Of a stretch of DNA of 64,000 bases, positions 38,283-47,787 are shown piece by piece (within the stretch, counting starts at the first letter, position 1; each line of letters begins with the position of its first letter). A program made the position numbers and the translations under genes. The stretch comes from Pseudomonas arcuscaelestis (lineage in GTDB: Bacteria > Pseudomonadota > Gammaproteobacteria > Pseudomonadales > Pseudomonadaceae): positions 399,166-463,165 of the forward strand of contig NZ_JACOPV010000003.1 of the NCBI RefSeq assembly GCF_016881005.1, in the 5' to 3' direction. The notes under the pieces are model-generated. The model saw only the letters and a program-made list of their open reading frames with translations, was not told where the DNA came from and did no database searches.

Positions 38283-39617
38283 TCAGTTAGCCTGTTCGCC
38301 CACTGTGCCAAGCGTGCGCACGCGTGATACGCGCAACGCCACCAGGCTACCCACCACGATTAAGGCGGCCAGCGAATACAACGCGGCATCGGTCGACCCG
38401 GTCTGGTCCTTGATGAAACCGACCAGGTACGGGCTGAGGAAGCCGGCCATCTGCCCAACCGAGTTGATGATTGCCAGGCCCGCCACCGCAGTGCCAGCAC
38501 TGAGCAAGGCGGTAGGCATCGGCCAGAACATGGGCAGGCCGGTGAGGGCGCCCATGGTGGCGATGCTCAGGCCGATAATGGCAATAACCGGGTTATGCGC
38601 GAAGTTCACCGCAATCAGCAGCCCCAACGCACCCATCAACATCGGCACTACCAAGTGCCAGCGCCGCTCGTTGCGCAGGTCCGCCGAACGGCCCACCAGC
38701 AACATGAATACACCCGCCAGCAAGTAAGGAATTGCGCTCAGCCAACCAATCAGCAAGGCGTCGCTGAAACCCAGGCTCTTGATGATCGACGGCAGCCAGA
38801 AGTTGATCGCATACACGCCGCTCTGGATGCAGAAGTAGACAAAACCGAATGTCCAGATGATCGGGTTGCTGAATACCGACATCAGGCTGTCGCTGGTGGT
38901 CACCGGTTTGCTTGCCGCATCGGCATCAAGATCGGCCTTGATGATCTGGCGCTCGGCCGGGCTCAGCCATTTGGCGGTGGCGTAACCGTCGCTGAGCAGG
39001 AAGATCGCAAGGAAACCAAGCAGTACCGTTGGCAGGCCCTGGATCAGGAACATCCACTGCCAGCCGGCCATGCCATGTTGGCCTGCGGCGAAGTGGTTGA
39101 GGATCCAGCCGGAGAACGGGCCGCCCAGCAAGCCGGAAACCGGGATCGCCGACATGAATAGGGCCATGATCCGGCCACGGCGTGTGGCCGGGAACCAGCG
39201 CGAGAGGTACAGCACGATGCCGGGGAAGAAGCCCGCTTCAGCCGCGCCGGTAAACAGGCGCAGTACATAGAACTCCATCGGCGTTGTCACAAACAGCAGG
39301 CAGGTGGATAACGTGCCCCAGACAATCATCATCAACGCAATCCAGCGTCGCGGACCAAAGCGGTTGAGCGCCAGGTTGCTGGGCAGGCCGCATGCCACAT
39401 AGCCGATGAAGAAGATCCCGGCGCCGAGGCCGTAGATGGTTTCGCTGAATTTCAGCGCATCAAGCATCTGCAACTTGGCAAAGCCGACGTTTACCCGGTC
39501 CAGGTAGTTGAACAGGTAGCAGATGAAGATGAAGGGAATCAGTCGCCAGGTAATGCGCCGGTAGAGCGCATTGCGGGCGACGTCTTGGCCTTGGTCAGGG
39601 GCAGAGCTGTATGACAT
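38283..39617 (-). CDS. MFS transporter, ACS family (glycerate/sugar-acid type)
   Basis: 444 residues from the start at 39617 (GAGAGAATC before it); a longer in-frame start is unsupported. About 12 membrane segments. The ACS hallmark YLFNYLDRVNVGFAKLQM and FFPGIVLYLSRWFP are visible. It is divergent from a CdaR-type regulator and near a glycerate kinase, so a substrate such as glycerate, glucarate/galactarate or tartronate is likely. The transport direction is import by proton symport, known for the family. Confidence 0.82.
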   Translation of the reverse strand: MSYSSAPDQGQDVARNALYRRITWRLIPFIFICYLFNYLDRVNVGFAKLQMLDALKFSETIYGLGAGIFFIGYVACGLPSNLALNRFGPRRWIALMMIVWGTLSTCLLFVTTPMEFYVLRLFTGAAEAGFFPGIVLYLSRWFPATRRGRIMALFMSAIPVSGLLGGPFSGWILNHFAAGQHGMAGWQWMFLIQGLPTVLLGFLAIFLLSDGYATAKWLSPAERQIIKADLDADAASKPVTTSDSLMSVFSNPIIWTFGFVYFCIQSGVYAINFWLPSIIKSLGFSDALLIGWLSAIPYLLAGVFMLLVGRSADLRNERRWHLVVPMLMGALGLLIAVNFAHNPVIAIIGLSIATMGALTGLPMFWPMPTALLSAGTAVAGLAIINSVGQMAGFLSPYLVGFIKDQTGSTDAALYSLAALIVVGSLVALRVSRVRTLGTVGEQAN

Positions 39618-39706
39618 GATTCTCTCTCTGTTTTTATGTTTATCGCCGCAGTCAGCGTCAACGTGGCTGCTGCGACGAGTCTCAGTGAGCGGGCCGTGGC
39701 TGTCTT

Positions 39707-39720
39707 TGTGCTTTTGCACA
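39707..39720. promoter_or_regulatory. TGTG-N6-CACA dyad, candidate CdaR site
   Basis: TGTGCTTTTGCACA lies between the divergent MFS and regulator genes. TTTTGTGCA also occurs at 40909-40917 upstream of the glycerate kinase. It is a candidate shared operator for the adjacent regulator. Confidence 0.45.
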
Positions 39721-39778
39721 GCAAATCGCCTGACCTGCTGTGCCCCGGACCAACTGTTGCGATAACAAGGATCCTCTC

Positions 39779-40879
39779 ATGTTCGAACTGGACCATGATC
39801 TGGCGCAGGATATCGTCGATCGAGCGATGGCCATTCTGCCGTGTAACGTCAACGTCATGGACAGTCAGGGCCTGATCCTGGGCAGCGGCGAGCCGGAGCG
39901 CATCAACACCCGCCATGAGGGTGCACAGCTGGTGTTGGCCAATGGTCGCATCGTCGAACTCGACGTCGAGGCCGCCAAATGCCTGAAAGGTGTGCAGCCA
40001 GGCATCAATGTACCCTTGTTACTCGATGGGCGCTTGATGGGGGTGCTGGGTCTTACGGGCGACCCGCAGCAGTTGCGCACCTACGCGCAACTGGTGTGCA
40101 TGACCGCGGAGATGCTCCTGGCCCAGCGCCACCTGCAGGTGGAGCAGCAATGGCGGCGACAACGTTGTGACGATCTGCTCGCGTTGTTGCTGGGTGGCTC
40201 GGGGGATTCGCCACGTCTGGTCGATGAGGCACGGCAGTTGGGCCTCAAACCGCAGCTGGCACGCGTACCTTGCCTGTTCGAGTTGGACACCGGCCCTGCG
40301 GCCGAAGAGCTGGCCAGCTGGTTAATGAGCCGGTATCCAGACAGCTGGTGTGTGAGCCCGGCGCGCCAGTCATTGCTGTGGTGCCGCCCGGCCAGTGTGG
40401 CCATCGACGAGTCGCGGCTGCTGGAACGGTTGCAGCGCCATGGTTGGCAGGTGCAGCGCCTGGCAACAGGCCTGCCGGCACACAGCATCGAGCAACTGCG
40501 CCGCGGCTATCGACGGGTGCGAGACCTGCTGGCCTACGGCCGCGAAGTGGTGCCGGGCGAGCAAACGCTTACGCTGCAGCGTTACCGGTTGCCGGCACTG
40601 TTGTGGCGCCATCGCAACGATGATGCCCTGGATGAGCTGCTCGAACCCTTACAACGCATCCGCGCCAAGGACAACAGCGGTCAGTTGCTGGCGACCCTGC
40701 GCGCCTGGTGTGCCCATGACGGACAAAGTCAGGCCTGTGCCGACGCCCTGGGGATTCACCGCAACAGCTTGCGCTATCGCCTGGAGCGTATTGCCGAACT
40801 GAGCGAGGTTGATCCGCTGCGCCTGGATGGCATGCTGAGTTTGTACCTGGGCTTGCAACTGCTGCCGGCAAACACCTGA
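39779..40879 (+). CDS. CdaR-type sugar-diacid/glycerate-responsive regulator
   Basis: 366 residues from the ATG at 39779 (AAGGA upstream). The N-terminal sugar-diacid recognition domain includes AQDIVDRAMAILPCNVNVMD and GLTGDPQQLRTYAQLV. The C-terminal PucR-type HTH contains GIHRNSLRYRLERIAEL. Such proteins activate glycerate/glucarate genes on sensing the metabolite. It lies between a divergent MFS transporter and a downstream glycerate kinase, the usual arrangement. Confidence 0.87.
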   Translation: MFELDHDLAQDIVDRAMAILPCNVNVMDSQGLILGSGEPERINTRHEGAQLVLANGRIVELDVEAAKCLKGVQPGINVPLLLDGRLMGVLGLTGDPQQLRTYAQLVCMTAEMLLAQRHLQVEQQWRRQRCDDLLALLLGGSGDSPRLVDEARQLGLKPQLARVPCLFELDTGPAAEELASWLMSRYPDSWCVSPARQSLLWCRPASVAIDESRLLERLQRHGWQVQRLATGLPAHSIEQLRRGYRRVRDLLAYGREVVPGEQTLTLQRYRLPALLWRHRNDDALDELLEPLQRIRAKDNSGQLLATLRAWCAHDGQSQACADALGIHRNSLRYRLERIAELSEVDPLRLDGMLSLYLGLQLLPANT

Positions 40880-40982
40880 TTGGCGAACTGCCCAATGCTC
40901 ATTTGCAGCTTTTGTGCATCTGCCAGAAGCCCGCGGACGCGCTAGCTGTCAGCATGCAACGAACTGGAGCAGGAGAACCCCC

Positions 40983-42128
40983 ATGAAAATCGTCATCGCC
41001 CCCGACTCGTTCAAGGACAGCCTCAGCGCCGAAGGCGTGGCCGACGCCATTGCCTTGGGCCTGGCTCAGGTCTGGCCTGACGCGCAGTTGCTCAAGTGCC
41101 CGATGGCCGATGGCGGTGAAGGCACCATGGAGGCAATTATCGCGGCCTGTGGCGGTGAACTGCGCCGTCGGCACGTACAAGGCCCGCTGGGCGAACCGGT
41201 GCAAGCCGGTTGGGGCTGGTTGGCTGAAAGCCACACGGCGATTATTGAAATGGCCCAGGCCAGCGGCTTGCAGTTACTCGGTCTTGGCCAGCGTGACGCG
41301 TGCCGTAGCAGCACCTTTGGCACTGGTCAGTTGATCAGCGCCGCCCTCGATGCCGGTGCGCAGCGGATCATTTTGGCCATTGGCGGCAGCGCCACCAACG
41401 ACGGCGGCAGCGGCATGCTGCGGGCCTTGGGCGTACGCCTGTTCGACGCGCAGGATCAGGCGCTGGCCGAGGGTGGCCTGGCGTTGAGCCAACTGGCGCG
41501 CCTTGATGCCAGCGCGCTGGACCCGCGCCTGGCCGGGGTGCAGATGGAAGTTGCCGCCGACGTTGATAACCCGCTGTGCGGCAGCAATGGCGCGTCGGCT
41601 ATCTTCGGCCCCCAGAAAGGCGCCAGTCCTGATCAGGTGCTGATGCTGGACAAAGCCTTGGGGCACTTTGCCGATCACTGCGCAGCGTGGCTCAACGAAG
41701 ACGTGCGTGACTTTCCAGGCTGCGGTGCAGCGGGCGGCATGGGCTTTGCGGCGAAGGCGTTCCTGCAGGCGACCTTCCGTGCGGGTGTCGACGTGGTGGC
41801 AGAGCTGGCCGGCCTGGAATCGACCGTGCAAGGTGCTGATCTGGTGATTACCGGCGAAGGACGCTTCGATGCGCAAACATTGCGGGGCAAGACACCCTTC
41901 GGTGTCGCTCGGATTGCCAAGCGCCACGGTGTACCGGTGCTGGTCATCGCCGGAACCCTGGGTGAGGGTTACCAGCAGTTGTACGGTTACGGCATTGACG
42001 CAGCGTTCGCTGTGACCAGCGGGCCGATGAGCCTTGAACAGGCGTGTGGCAACGCCGCCGAGCTATTGCAGGATCGTGCTGGCGATGTGGCTCGCTTGTG
42101 GTCCTGTGCCCGTCAATCAGCGGGTTGA
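40983..42128 (+). CDS. Glycerate kinase, type 1 (GlxK/GarK family)
   Basis: 381 residues from the ATG at 40983 (CAGGAGAACCCCC upstream). Family motifs are complete: KIVIAPDSFKDSLSAEGVAD at the start, CPMADGGEGTMEA, IGGSATNDGGSGM, NPLCGSNGASAIFGPQKGA and ITGEGRFDAQT. It phosphorylates D-glycerate with ATP, giving 2-phosphoglycerate for lower glycolysis. The last 12 bp overlap the end of the convergent recombinase gene. Confidence 0.9.
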   Translation: MKIVIAPDSFKDSLSAEGVADAIALGLAQVWPDAQLLKCPMADGGEGTMEAIIAACGGELRRRHVQGPLGEPVQAGWGWLAESHTAIIEMAQASGLQLLGLGQRDACRSSTFGTGQLISAALDAGAQRIILAIGGSATNDGGSGMLRALGVRLFDAQDQALAEGGLALSQLARLDASALDPRLAGVQMEVAADVDNPLCGSNGASAIFGPQKGASPDQVLMLDKALGHFADHCAAWLNEDVRDFPGCGAAGGMGFAAKAFLQATFRAGVDVVAELAGLESTVQGADLVITGEGRFDAQTLRGKTPFGVARIAKRHGVPVLVIAGTLGEGYQQLYGYGIDAAFAVTSGPMSLEQACGNAAELLQDRAGDVARLWSCARQSAG

Positions 42129-43079
42129 ATCGGTGATCGCAGGCTGCGCGAGCGGCTTGTCGAGCACCGCCAGTTCACCGAAAGAGGCCGAGGCATCGAT
42201 ATAGCGCAACGCCGACTTGGCATCCTTCCAGCCGACGTAGCTCATCAATGCCTTGATCTCCCAGCCGTTGCTGGTGGCCCAGGTGGCAAAGCCACGGCGC
42301 AGCGAGTGGCTGGTATATAAGGACGCCGAGATCCCGCTGCGCTCAAGGATGCGCCGCAACATGGCGATCAGGCTGTTGCTGTTGAGCGCAGCTTCACCCA
42401 GATTGCCCCAGCGGTCGAGCTTGCGGAACACCGGGCCGTGCGCGATGCCCGCCACCTCGATCCATTGCAGGTAGGCCTGCACAGGGCACAGCACTTTCAG
42501 CGCCGGGGCCTGATGGCGCGTGCCGAGTGCCTGGCGGTCACCTTTGCTTCGTGGCAAATAGATGTGCATGCCTCTACCGGCCTGGGCTTGAATGTGCTCG
42601 ACCTGCAGGCGGGCCAACTCATCGCCACGAAAGCCACGCCAGAAGCCGATCAGCAACAACGCCACATCGCGTCGAGCTCGCAGCAGGGCGGGCAGGTCGT
42701 GACGCTCGCGGGCCTGGCGGGCCGCCTGCTCCAGGAACTCGATGGCTTGCTGCAAGTGCTGGATCTGCAATGGCGCCGCTTGCCGAGGTTCGGCCGGGTG
42801 CAGGGTGCGAATACCCTTGAGCACCTGGCGTACCACCGGTGCCTTGGTCGGATCGGGGAAGCCCTGGCTGACATGCCACTGCCCAAGCGCCGCCAGGCGC
42901 TGTTTGAGGGTACTGATTGCATGGGTGTCAGCGTGGTCGGCCAGGTAGCGGGCAATACTGTCGGCGGTGGCGGGAAGAAAGCCACCCCAGCTTACTTCGA
43001 AGTGCTGGACCGCCGCTTGGTAACTGCGTCGGGTGTTGTCGCGGGTGGCCGCCTGAAGATAGCGCTCGATGGTGTTCAT
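42117..43079 (-). CDS. Tyrosine recombinase / site-specific integrase
   Basis: 320 residues from the start at 43079 (GAGGCGGGTA before it); frame upstream to 43181 is unsupported. An N-terminal SAM-like core-binding domain includes RSYQAAVQHF. Catalytic residues are visible: Arg151 in FRGDELARL, Lys179 in PRSKGDR, His258 and Arg261 in HSLRRGF, Trp284 (in place of the second His) and nucleophile Tyr293 in LRYID. The family is XerC/D- and phage-integrase-like, used for integration, excision or inversion. No tRNA, direct repeat or other mobile gene is adjacent. It overlaps the convergent glycerate kinase by 12 bp. Confidence 0.82.
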   Translation of the reverse strand: MNTIERYLQAATRDNTRRSYQAAVQHFEVSWGGFLPATADSIARYLADHADTHAISTLKQRLAALGQWHVSQGFPDPTKAPVVRQVLKGIRTLHPAEPRQAAPLQIQHLQQAIEFLEQAARQARERHDLPALLRARRDVALLLIGFWRGFRGDELARLQVEHIQAQAGRGMHIYLPRSKGDRQALGTRHQAPALKVLCPVQAYLQWIEVAGIAHGPVFRKLDRWGNLGEAALNSNSLIAMLRRILERSGISASLYTSHSLRRGFATWATSNGWEIKALMSYVGWKDAKSALRYIDASASFGELAVLDKPLAQPAITDSTR

Positions 43080-43165
43080 TACCCGCCTCGGTGCTCGAGG
43101 CTGAAAATGAGAGGCCTCGAGCGCCATGCATTGTAAAACAGTTGCGGGCCAAGCGGGGAGGTGCG

Positions 43166-44149
43166 TCAGCGCGGCGCCCACAGGTCTGGCAAGCCTGGGT
43201 CGCTGACTACGATCAGACGCTTGAGCAACACCTTCAACGCCTGGGCATCAGCCGGGCCCAGTTTGGCTGACAGATCTTCCTCGACCAGCTTGGCCAGGGC
43301 CAACTGCTGCAGCGATGCTTCGCGGCCGTTGGCGGTCAGTACAAAGCGCTGCTGGCCTGGAACGCCTTCAATGGCGACCAGGTTCTGGCGCTCAAGAAAG
43401 CGCATGCTTGGCAGCGTCACTTCGTGTCCGGTGTAGTTCACGAAGGTGTTGATCTCTTCCAGGCTGAGGTTGTCGCGGATGCACAGCACCGAGAGAATGA
43501 AAAACGCCTGTTCATCCAGTTGCTGATTGTTCAACAACAGGCGCAAGGCGTTGAGCAACTGGTAGTGGGCGCGTCCCAGCAAATAGCCGAGCAGGTCTTC
43601 GGTGTAGCTGCACTCGGGCGGCGGCGGGGTGGTAGCCAGGCGCAGTTCGCTGCGCGGTTTGCGCGTGGCCAGGGCGTACTGGCCGCTCTGGAACGCCAAC
43701 GGCGCACGCTCACTGTGATCGAATGCCAGCACCTCGCCGACAAATATCACGTGGTCGCCGCCTTCGTACTGGAAGGCGGTGCGGCACTGAAAGCGCGCGG
43801 TGCAGTCTTGCAGCAACGGGGCTTCGCTGATGCCGCTGTCGAACTGGATTTCAGCGAACTTGTCCTCGCCCTGCGTGGCGAAACGGCCAGACAGCGACTC
43901 CTGCTCGGTAGACAGCACATGCACATTCCAGTGTTTGCCGGTGCTGAACACCGGCAAGCTGCGGGCTTTTTTCGACAAGCTCCAAAGCACCAGCGGCGGA
44001 TTGAGCGACACCGAGTTGAAACTGTTGGCGGTGATTCCCACTGGCGAGCCGTCTTCGGCCTGGGTGGTGATGATAGTGACCCCGGTGGTGAACGTGCCCA
44101 GCGCATTGCGGAAGGCTTGAGGGTCGAAACCGATGTTTGGCGTAGCCAT
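43166..44149 (-). CDS. Flavin reductase with C-terminal winged-helix domain (C1-HPAH type)
   Basis: 327 residues. Residues 1 to about 170 are a flavin-reductase (DIM6/NtaB-like) domain, with GVTIITTQ, GITANSFNSVSLNPPL and FVGEVLAFDHSE. Residues about 200-327 form a MarR-like winged helix. This two-domain layout matches the C1 reductase of p-hydroxyphenylacetate 3-hydroxylase, where the winged helix is autoinhibitory and effector-responsive. It supplies reduced FMN/FAD to a separate monooxygenase, but no such oxygenase is in this window. GAGGAC precedes the ATG. It is divergent from the FAD-dehydrogenase operon. Confidence 0.83.
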   Translation of the reverse strand: MATPNIGFDPQAFRNALGTFTTGVTIITTQAEDGSPVGITANSFNSVSLNPPLVLWSLSKKARSLPVFSTGKHWNVHVLSTEQESLSGRFATQGEDKFAEIQFDSGISEAPLLQDCTARFQCRTAFQYEGGDHVIFVGEVLAFDHSERAPLAFQSGQYALATRKPRSELRLATTPPPPECSYTEDLLGYLLGRAHYQLLNALRLLLNNQQLDEQAFFILSVLCIRDNLSLEEINTFVNYTGHEVTLPSMRFLERQNLVAIEGVPGQQRFVLTANGREASLQQLALAKLVEEDLSAKLGPADAQALKVLLKRLIVVSDPGLPDLWAPR

Positions 44150-44209
44150 GACATGTCCTCATGGGGTGGGATTTCGTGGTGCAAGTATTGGACGCACGCC
44201 TTGTCAACA

Positions 44210-44288
44210 CATCGTCTTAACGGACTAACGCTTTTTACCGTGCAGGGCCAGCCCTGCGCGGTGTTGCATCTAGTCCGCTTTGACGATG
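44210..44288. promoter_or_regulatory. 79-bp nested dyad operator between divergent catabolic genes
   Basis: Outer arms are exact: CATCGTC-N4-CGGACTA (44210-44227) and its inverse TAGTCCG-N4-GACGATG (44271-44288). Centred on the same axis is GCAGGGC-CA-GCCCTGC (44242-44257), flanked by ACCG/CGGT. The symmetry about 44249 places equal half-sites near both the flavin-reductase and the FAD-dehydrogenase promoters. Confidence 0.65.
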
Positions 44289-44347
44289 AGCGCGGTCTGC
44301 GCTGGGTCGATGATCAACACTGAATTTCAGCCAATGGCATAACAATA

Positions 44348-46057
44348 ATGACTGCTCAAGTTCAGGCTCCAAGTGTCTATGACGTGATTGTGGTCGGCTC
44401 AGGCGCTGGCGCGATGGCGTCGGCGGTGTTTCTCGCTGACCAGGGGTTGCGCGTGCTGATCGTGGAAAAGAGCGATAAGTACGGGGGGACTTCGGCGATT
44501 TCCGGCGGCGGGATCTGGATTCCCAACAATCATTACTTCGCCCGCAAGGGTGGCAAAGACAGTGCCGAACTGGCCTTGACCTATTTGCAGGCGGCCGCAG
44601 GTGATCAGGTGGACGAGGGGCGCTTGCGCGCCTACCTCGACAACGCACCGAAGATGATTGAAACCCTCACCCGTACCAGCCGAGTGCGCTATGCGGTGGC
44701 CGACAAATACCCGGATTACTACCCGCACCTTCCAGGTGCCTTGCCAGGTGGCCGCACCCTGGACCCTGAGTTGTTCGACACCAGTGAACTGGGCGAGGAA
44801 CTGGACCACCTGCGCAAGCCTTCACCCACCACCTTGCTCATGGGGCGCATTGCCTGGACCGCACGCGATGCCCACAAGGCCATGGCCCGTGGCTTTGGCT
44901 GGCAGTTGCTGATTCTCCGTTTGATGCTGCGCTACAAGCTGGACTTCAAATGGCGGCGCAGAAGCCAGTACGACCGACGCGCAGCGCTGGGCAGTTCGCT
45001 GGTCGCCGCGCTGCGCCGCTCGCTGATGGACCGCGATGTACCGCTGTGGTTGAACACCGATTTTTCCGGACTGCTAAGCGACAACGGGCGAATCACCGGC
45101 GTCAGCGTGGTGCGCGACGGGCAGCCGCTTACGCTTCGGGCGCGACATGGGGTCATCCTCGGCTCCGGTGGCTTTGAACAGAACCAGGCATTACGCGAAC
45201 AGTACCTGCCCCAGCCTACGCGTATGGCCTGGAGTGCAACCCCGCCCGGCAACAATACCGGCGTCGCGTTGCAGGCCGGGATCGCCCAGGGTGCGGCAAC
45301 AGCGCTGATGGACTGGGCGTGGTGGGCGCCAACCATTGCCGTTCCGGGGGAGGACAAACCACGAGGCATCTTCGCTGAACGGGCGTTTCCCGGTGCCATC
45401 GTGGTTAACGGCAACGGCCAGCGTTTCGTCAACGAGGCGGCGCCGTACCTTGAATTCGTCGACGCCATGTACCGCGACAACCAGGTAACCGGTGGCAACA
45501 GCGTGCCCGCCTGGGTGATCTTTGACGGCCACTTTCGCCAGCACTATGCCATGGGCCCGCTGATGCCGGCACAAGTAATGCCCGACAGCCGCCTGCGCAA
45601 GGAATGGCGCAACACTCTGTACTTCAAGGCCGAAACCTTGGCCGAACTTGCCCAGTTGATCGGTGTAGACGGCGATGGCCTGGAAAATACCGTGGCCAAG
45701 GTCAACGACTATGCGCGTGACGGTATTGATCCGGACTTTGGCCGCGGCGGCAATGTCTTCGACCGCTATTACGGCGACAGCACTGTCAAACCCAATCCGT
45801 GTCTGGCGCCGCTGCGCAAAGGGCCTTTCTACGCCATGCGCATGGATGCTGGCGACATTGGCACCAAGGGCGGCCTGTTGACCAACGCCGACGCCCAGGT
45901 GGTACGCGAAGACGGCCAGCCGATTGAAGGCCTGTATGCCATTGGCAATTGCTCGGCCTCGGTGATGGGCACCAGCTATCCCGGTGCCGGTGGCACCCTG
46001 GGGCCAGCGCTGACCTTCGCCTTTGTCGCCGCCAACCACCTTGCCAGTCAACGTTAG
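44348..46057 (+). CDS. KstD-like FAD-dependent dehydrogenase (3-ketosteroid 1-dehydrogenase family)
   Basis: 569 residues. The FAD Rossmann motif VIVVGSGAGAMASA (13-26) is followed by SDKYGGTSAISGGGIWIPNN, a strong family marker. A C-terminal GTSYPGAGGTLGPALTFAF closes the FAD site. The family introduces double bonds into cyclic ketones, and KstD itself desaturates 3-ketosteroids. The gene starts right at an AACAATAATG sequence without a Shine-Dalgarno. With a second FAD dehydrogenase, an SDR, an extradiol dioxygenase and a FAH hydrolase nearby, a cyclic-ketone-to-aromatic conversion is plausible, but the compound is unknown. Confidence 0.82.
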   Translation: MTAQVQAPSVYDVIVVGSGAGAMASAVFLADQGLRVLIVEKSDKYGGTSAISGGGIWIPNNHYFARKGGKDSAELALTYLQAAAGDQVDEGRLRAYLDNAPKMIETLTRTSRVRYAVADKYPDYYPHLPGALPGGRTLDPELFDTSELGEELDHLRKPSPTTLLMGRIAWTARDAHKAMARGFGWQLLILRLMLRYKLDFKWRRRSQYDRRAALGSSLVAALRRSLMDRDVPLWLNTDFSGLLSDNGRITGVSVVRDGQPLTLRARHGVILGSGGFEQNQALREQYLPQPTRMAWSATPPGNNTGVALQAGIAQGAATALMDWAWWAPTIAVPGEDKPRGIFAERAFPGAIVVNGNGQRFVNEAAPYLEFVDAMYRDNQVTGGNSVPAWVIFDGHFRQHYAMGPLMPAQVMPDSRLRKEWRNTLYFKAETLAELAQLIGVDGDGLENTVAKVNDYARDGIDPDFGRGGNVFDRYYGDSTVKPNPCLAPLRKGPFYAMRMDAGDIGTKGGLLTNADAQVVREDGQPIEGLYAIGNCSASVMGTSYPGAGGTLGPALTFAFVAANHLASQR

Positions 46058-46065
46058 GAGCCACC

Positions 46066-47787
46066 ATGCAGCCAATCAATAAGGGTTCAACCTGCAGCAC
46101 CATCCTGGCGCCTTTGCGGGTGAGCGACAGCAAACTGTTGAAGTGGGACGATCTGTGCGATGTGCTGGTGATTGGCTGGGGCGCTTCGGGCGCCTGCGCA
46201 GCCCTTGAGGCGCGCGCCAATGGCGCCGACGTGTTGATCGCCGACCGTTTTACCGGCGGTGGCGCCAGCGCCAAAAGCGGTGGCGTTGTCTACGCCGGGG
46301 GAGGCACCCGCCAGCAGCAGGCTGCCGGAATCAGCGACAGCCCCCAAGCGATGTTCGATTACCTCAAGCACGAAACCTGCGGGGTGGTCAGCGACAGCAC
46401 GCTGCGCAGATTTTGCGAGCAGAGCGTGGCCAACCTGGAATGGCTGCAAAGCCACGGCGCGCCCTTCGGTCACCAGATGCCCCCCGGCGGCAAGACCTCC
46501 TATCCCGCAGATGGTTATTTTCTCTATTACTCCGGCAATGAATTAGTGCCGTCGCACACCGGTTCGCTGGCCCCGGCAGCCCGCGGTCATCGTACGGTGG
46601 GCAAAGGGCAGTGCGGCGCTGTGCTGTACGGCCATCTGCAGTCAGCCTGCCTGAAAGCCGGTGTACGTCCGCTGTTGCAATCGGCAGCGCGGCGCCTGGT
46701 GCAGGACGGCGAAGGTCGGGTGATCGGTGCCGAGTTGTGGCGCTTGCAGCCAGGTAGCGAGGCGGCCAAGGCCCATGCGCGGCTGACGGCACGCGCCGAA
46801 CGCTGGCAAAACCTCGCACCCGGTTACTGTGACAAGCTGCGCCTGCGTGCCACGCAACTGGAACGCGAGCACGCCCAGCCATACCGGGTGCGCGCGCGCC
46901 AGGGCGTGGTGCTCAGCACCGGGGGCTTTATCTTCAACCGGGAATTGATGCGCGAGCATGCACCCGCCTATCGCCGCAACTTCAAGGTGGGCGCCAGTGG
47001 TTGCGATGGCAGCGGCCTGCGCCTGGGTCAAAGCGCTGGCGCCGCCAGTGCTGGGCTTGAGCGCGTCTCGGCGTGGCGTTTTATCAACCCTCCGCATTGT
47101 TGGCCCAAAGGCATTGTGGTCAATCGCGACGGCAAACGCTTCTGCAACGAGGAAGTCTATGGGGCCACCCTCGGCCAGCCGCTCATGCAAGAGCAGGGCG
47201 GGCGCGCCTGGCTGGTGCTCGACGCGCGACTGCGGGCCAAGGCTATCAGGCAGGCGCTGTTCGGTGGCTATTGGTGGTTCCAGGCTTTGCCGGCGCTGGC
47301 CTTGATGATGTTCAAGCCGCGCAAGGGCAAGACCCCGGCGCAACTGGCCAAGGCTACCGGTATGCAGGTCGATGCCTTGAACCAGGCGCTGCAGCGCAAC
47401 AACAGTGCCGCCCGTGGCGAGTGCGAGGACGAATTCGGCAAGTCCAGCGGCTGTCGTGAGGTGCTGGATCAGGGGCCGTTCTATGCCTGTGATATTTCCG
47501 TTGGCAACCCGATCTTCCCCCTCGGGGCGCTGACCCTCGGCGGCTTGAAAGTGGACGAAGACACCGGCGCGGCGCTGGACAGCCGCGGTCAGCCGATTGC
47601 CGGGCTCTATGCCGCGGGTCGCACGGCGCTGGGCATTCCCTCACACCTGTATATCAGTGGCCTGTCTTTGGCGGACTGCGTGTTTTCCGGGCGCCGGGCC
47701 GGTTGCGCCGCCGCTTCAGTGAAGGTTTCAGAGGCGGGCCTGCCCCGCGATACGGCGCAAGCAATTCCAACGAGGACCGGTATATGA
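46066..47787 (+). CDS. Second FAD-dependent dehydrogenase, fumarate-reductase/KstD family
   Basis: 573 residues from the ATG at 46066, whose TAGGAG site overlaps the previous stop codon; upstream frame was discarded. FAD motif DVLVIGWGASGACAALEARA, then GGGASAKSGGVVYAGGGT, and C-terminal GLYAAGRTALGIPSH. It resembles the KstD/4(5-alpha)-dehydrogenase superfamily but is distinct from its neighbour, so the pair may oxidise adjacent bonds of one ring. Its stop overlaps the SDR start (ATGA), evidence of tight co-translation. Confidence 0.8.
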   Translation: MQPINKGSTCSTILAPLRVSDSKLLKWDDLCDVLVIGWGASGACAALEARANGADVLIADRFTGGGASAKSGGVVYAGGGTRQQQAAGISDSPQAMFDYLKHETCGVVSDSTLRRFCEQSVANLEWLQSHGAPFGHQMPPGGKTSYPADGYFLYYSGNELVPSHTGSLAPAARGHRTVGKGQCGAVLYGHLQSACLKAGVRPLLQSAARRLVQDGEGRVIGAELWRLQPGSEAAKAHARLTARAERWQNLAPGYCDKLRLRATQLEREHAQPYRVRARQGVVLSTGGFIFNRELMREHAPAYRRNFKVGASGCDGSGLRLGQSAGAASAGLERVSAWRFINPPHCWPKGIVVNRDGKRFCNEEVYGATLGQPLMQEQGGRAWLVLDARLRAKAIRQALFGGYWWFQALPALALMMFKPRKGKTPAQLAKATGMQVDALNQALQRNNSAARGECEDEFGKSSGCREVLDQGPFYACDISVGNPIFPLGALTLGGLKVDEDTGAALDSRGQPIAGLYAAGRTALGIPSHLYISGLSLADCVFSGRRAGCAAASVKVSEAGLPRDTAQAIPTRTGI

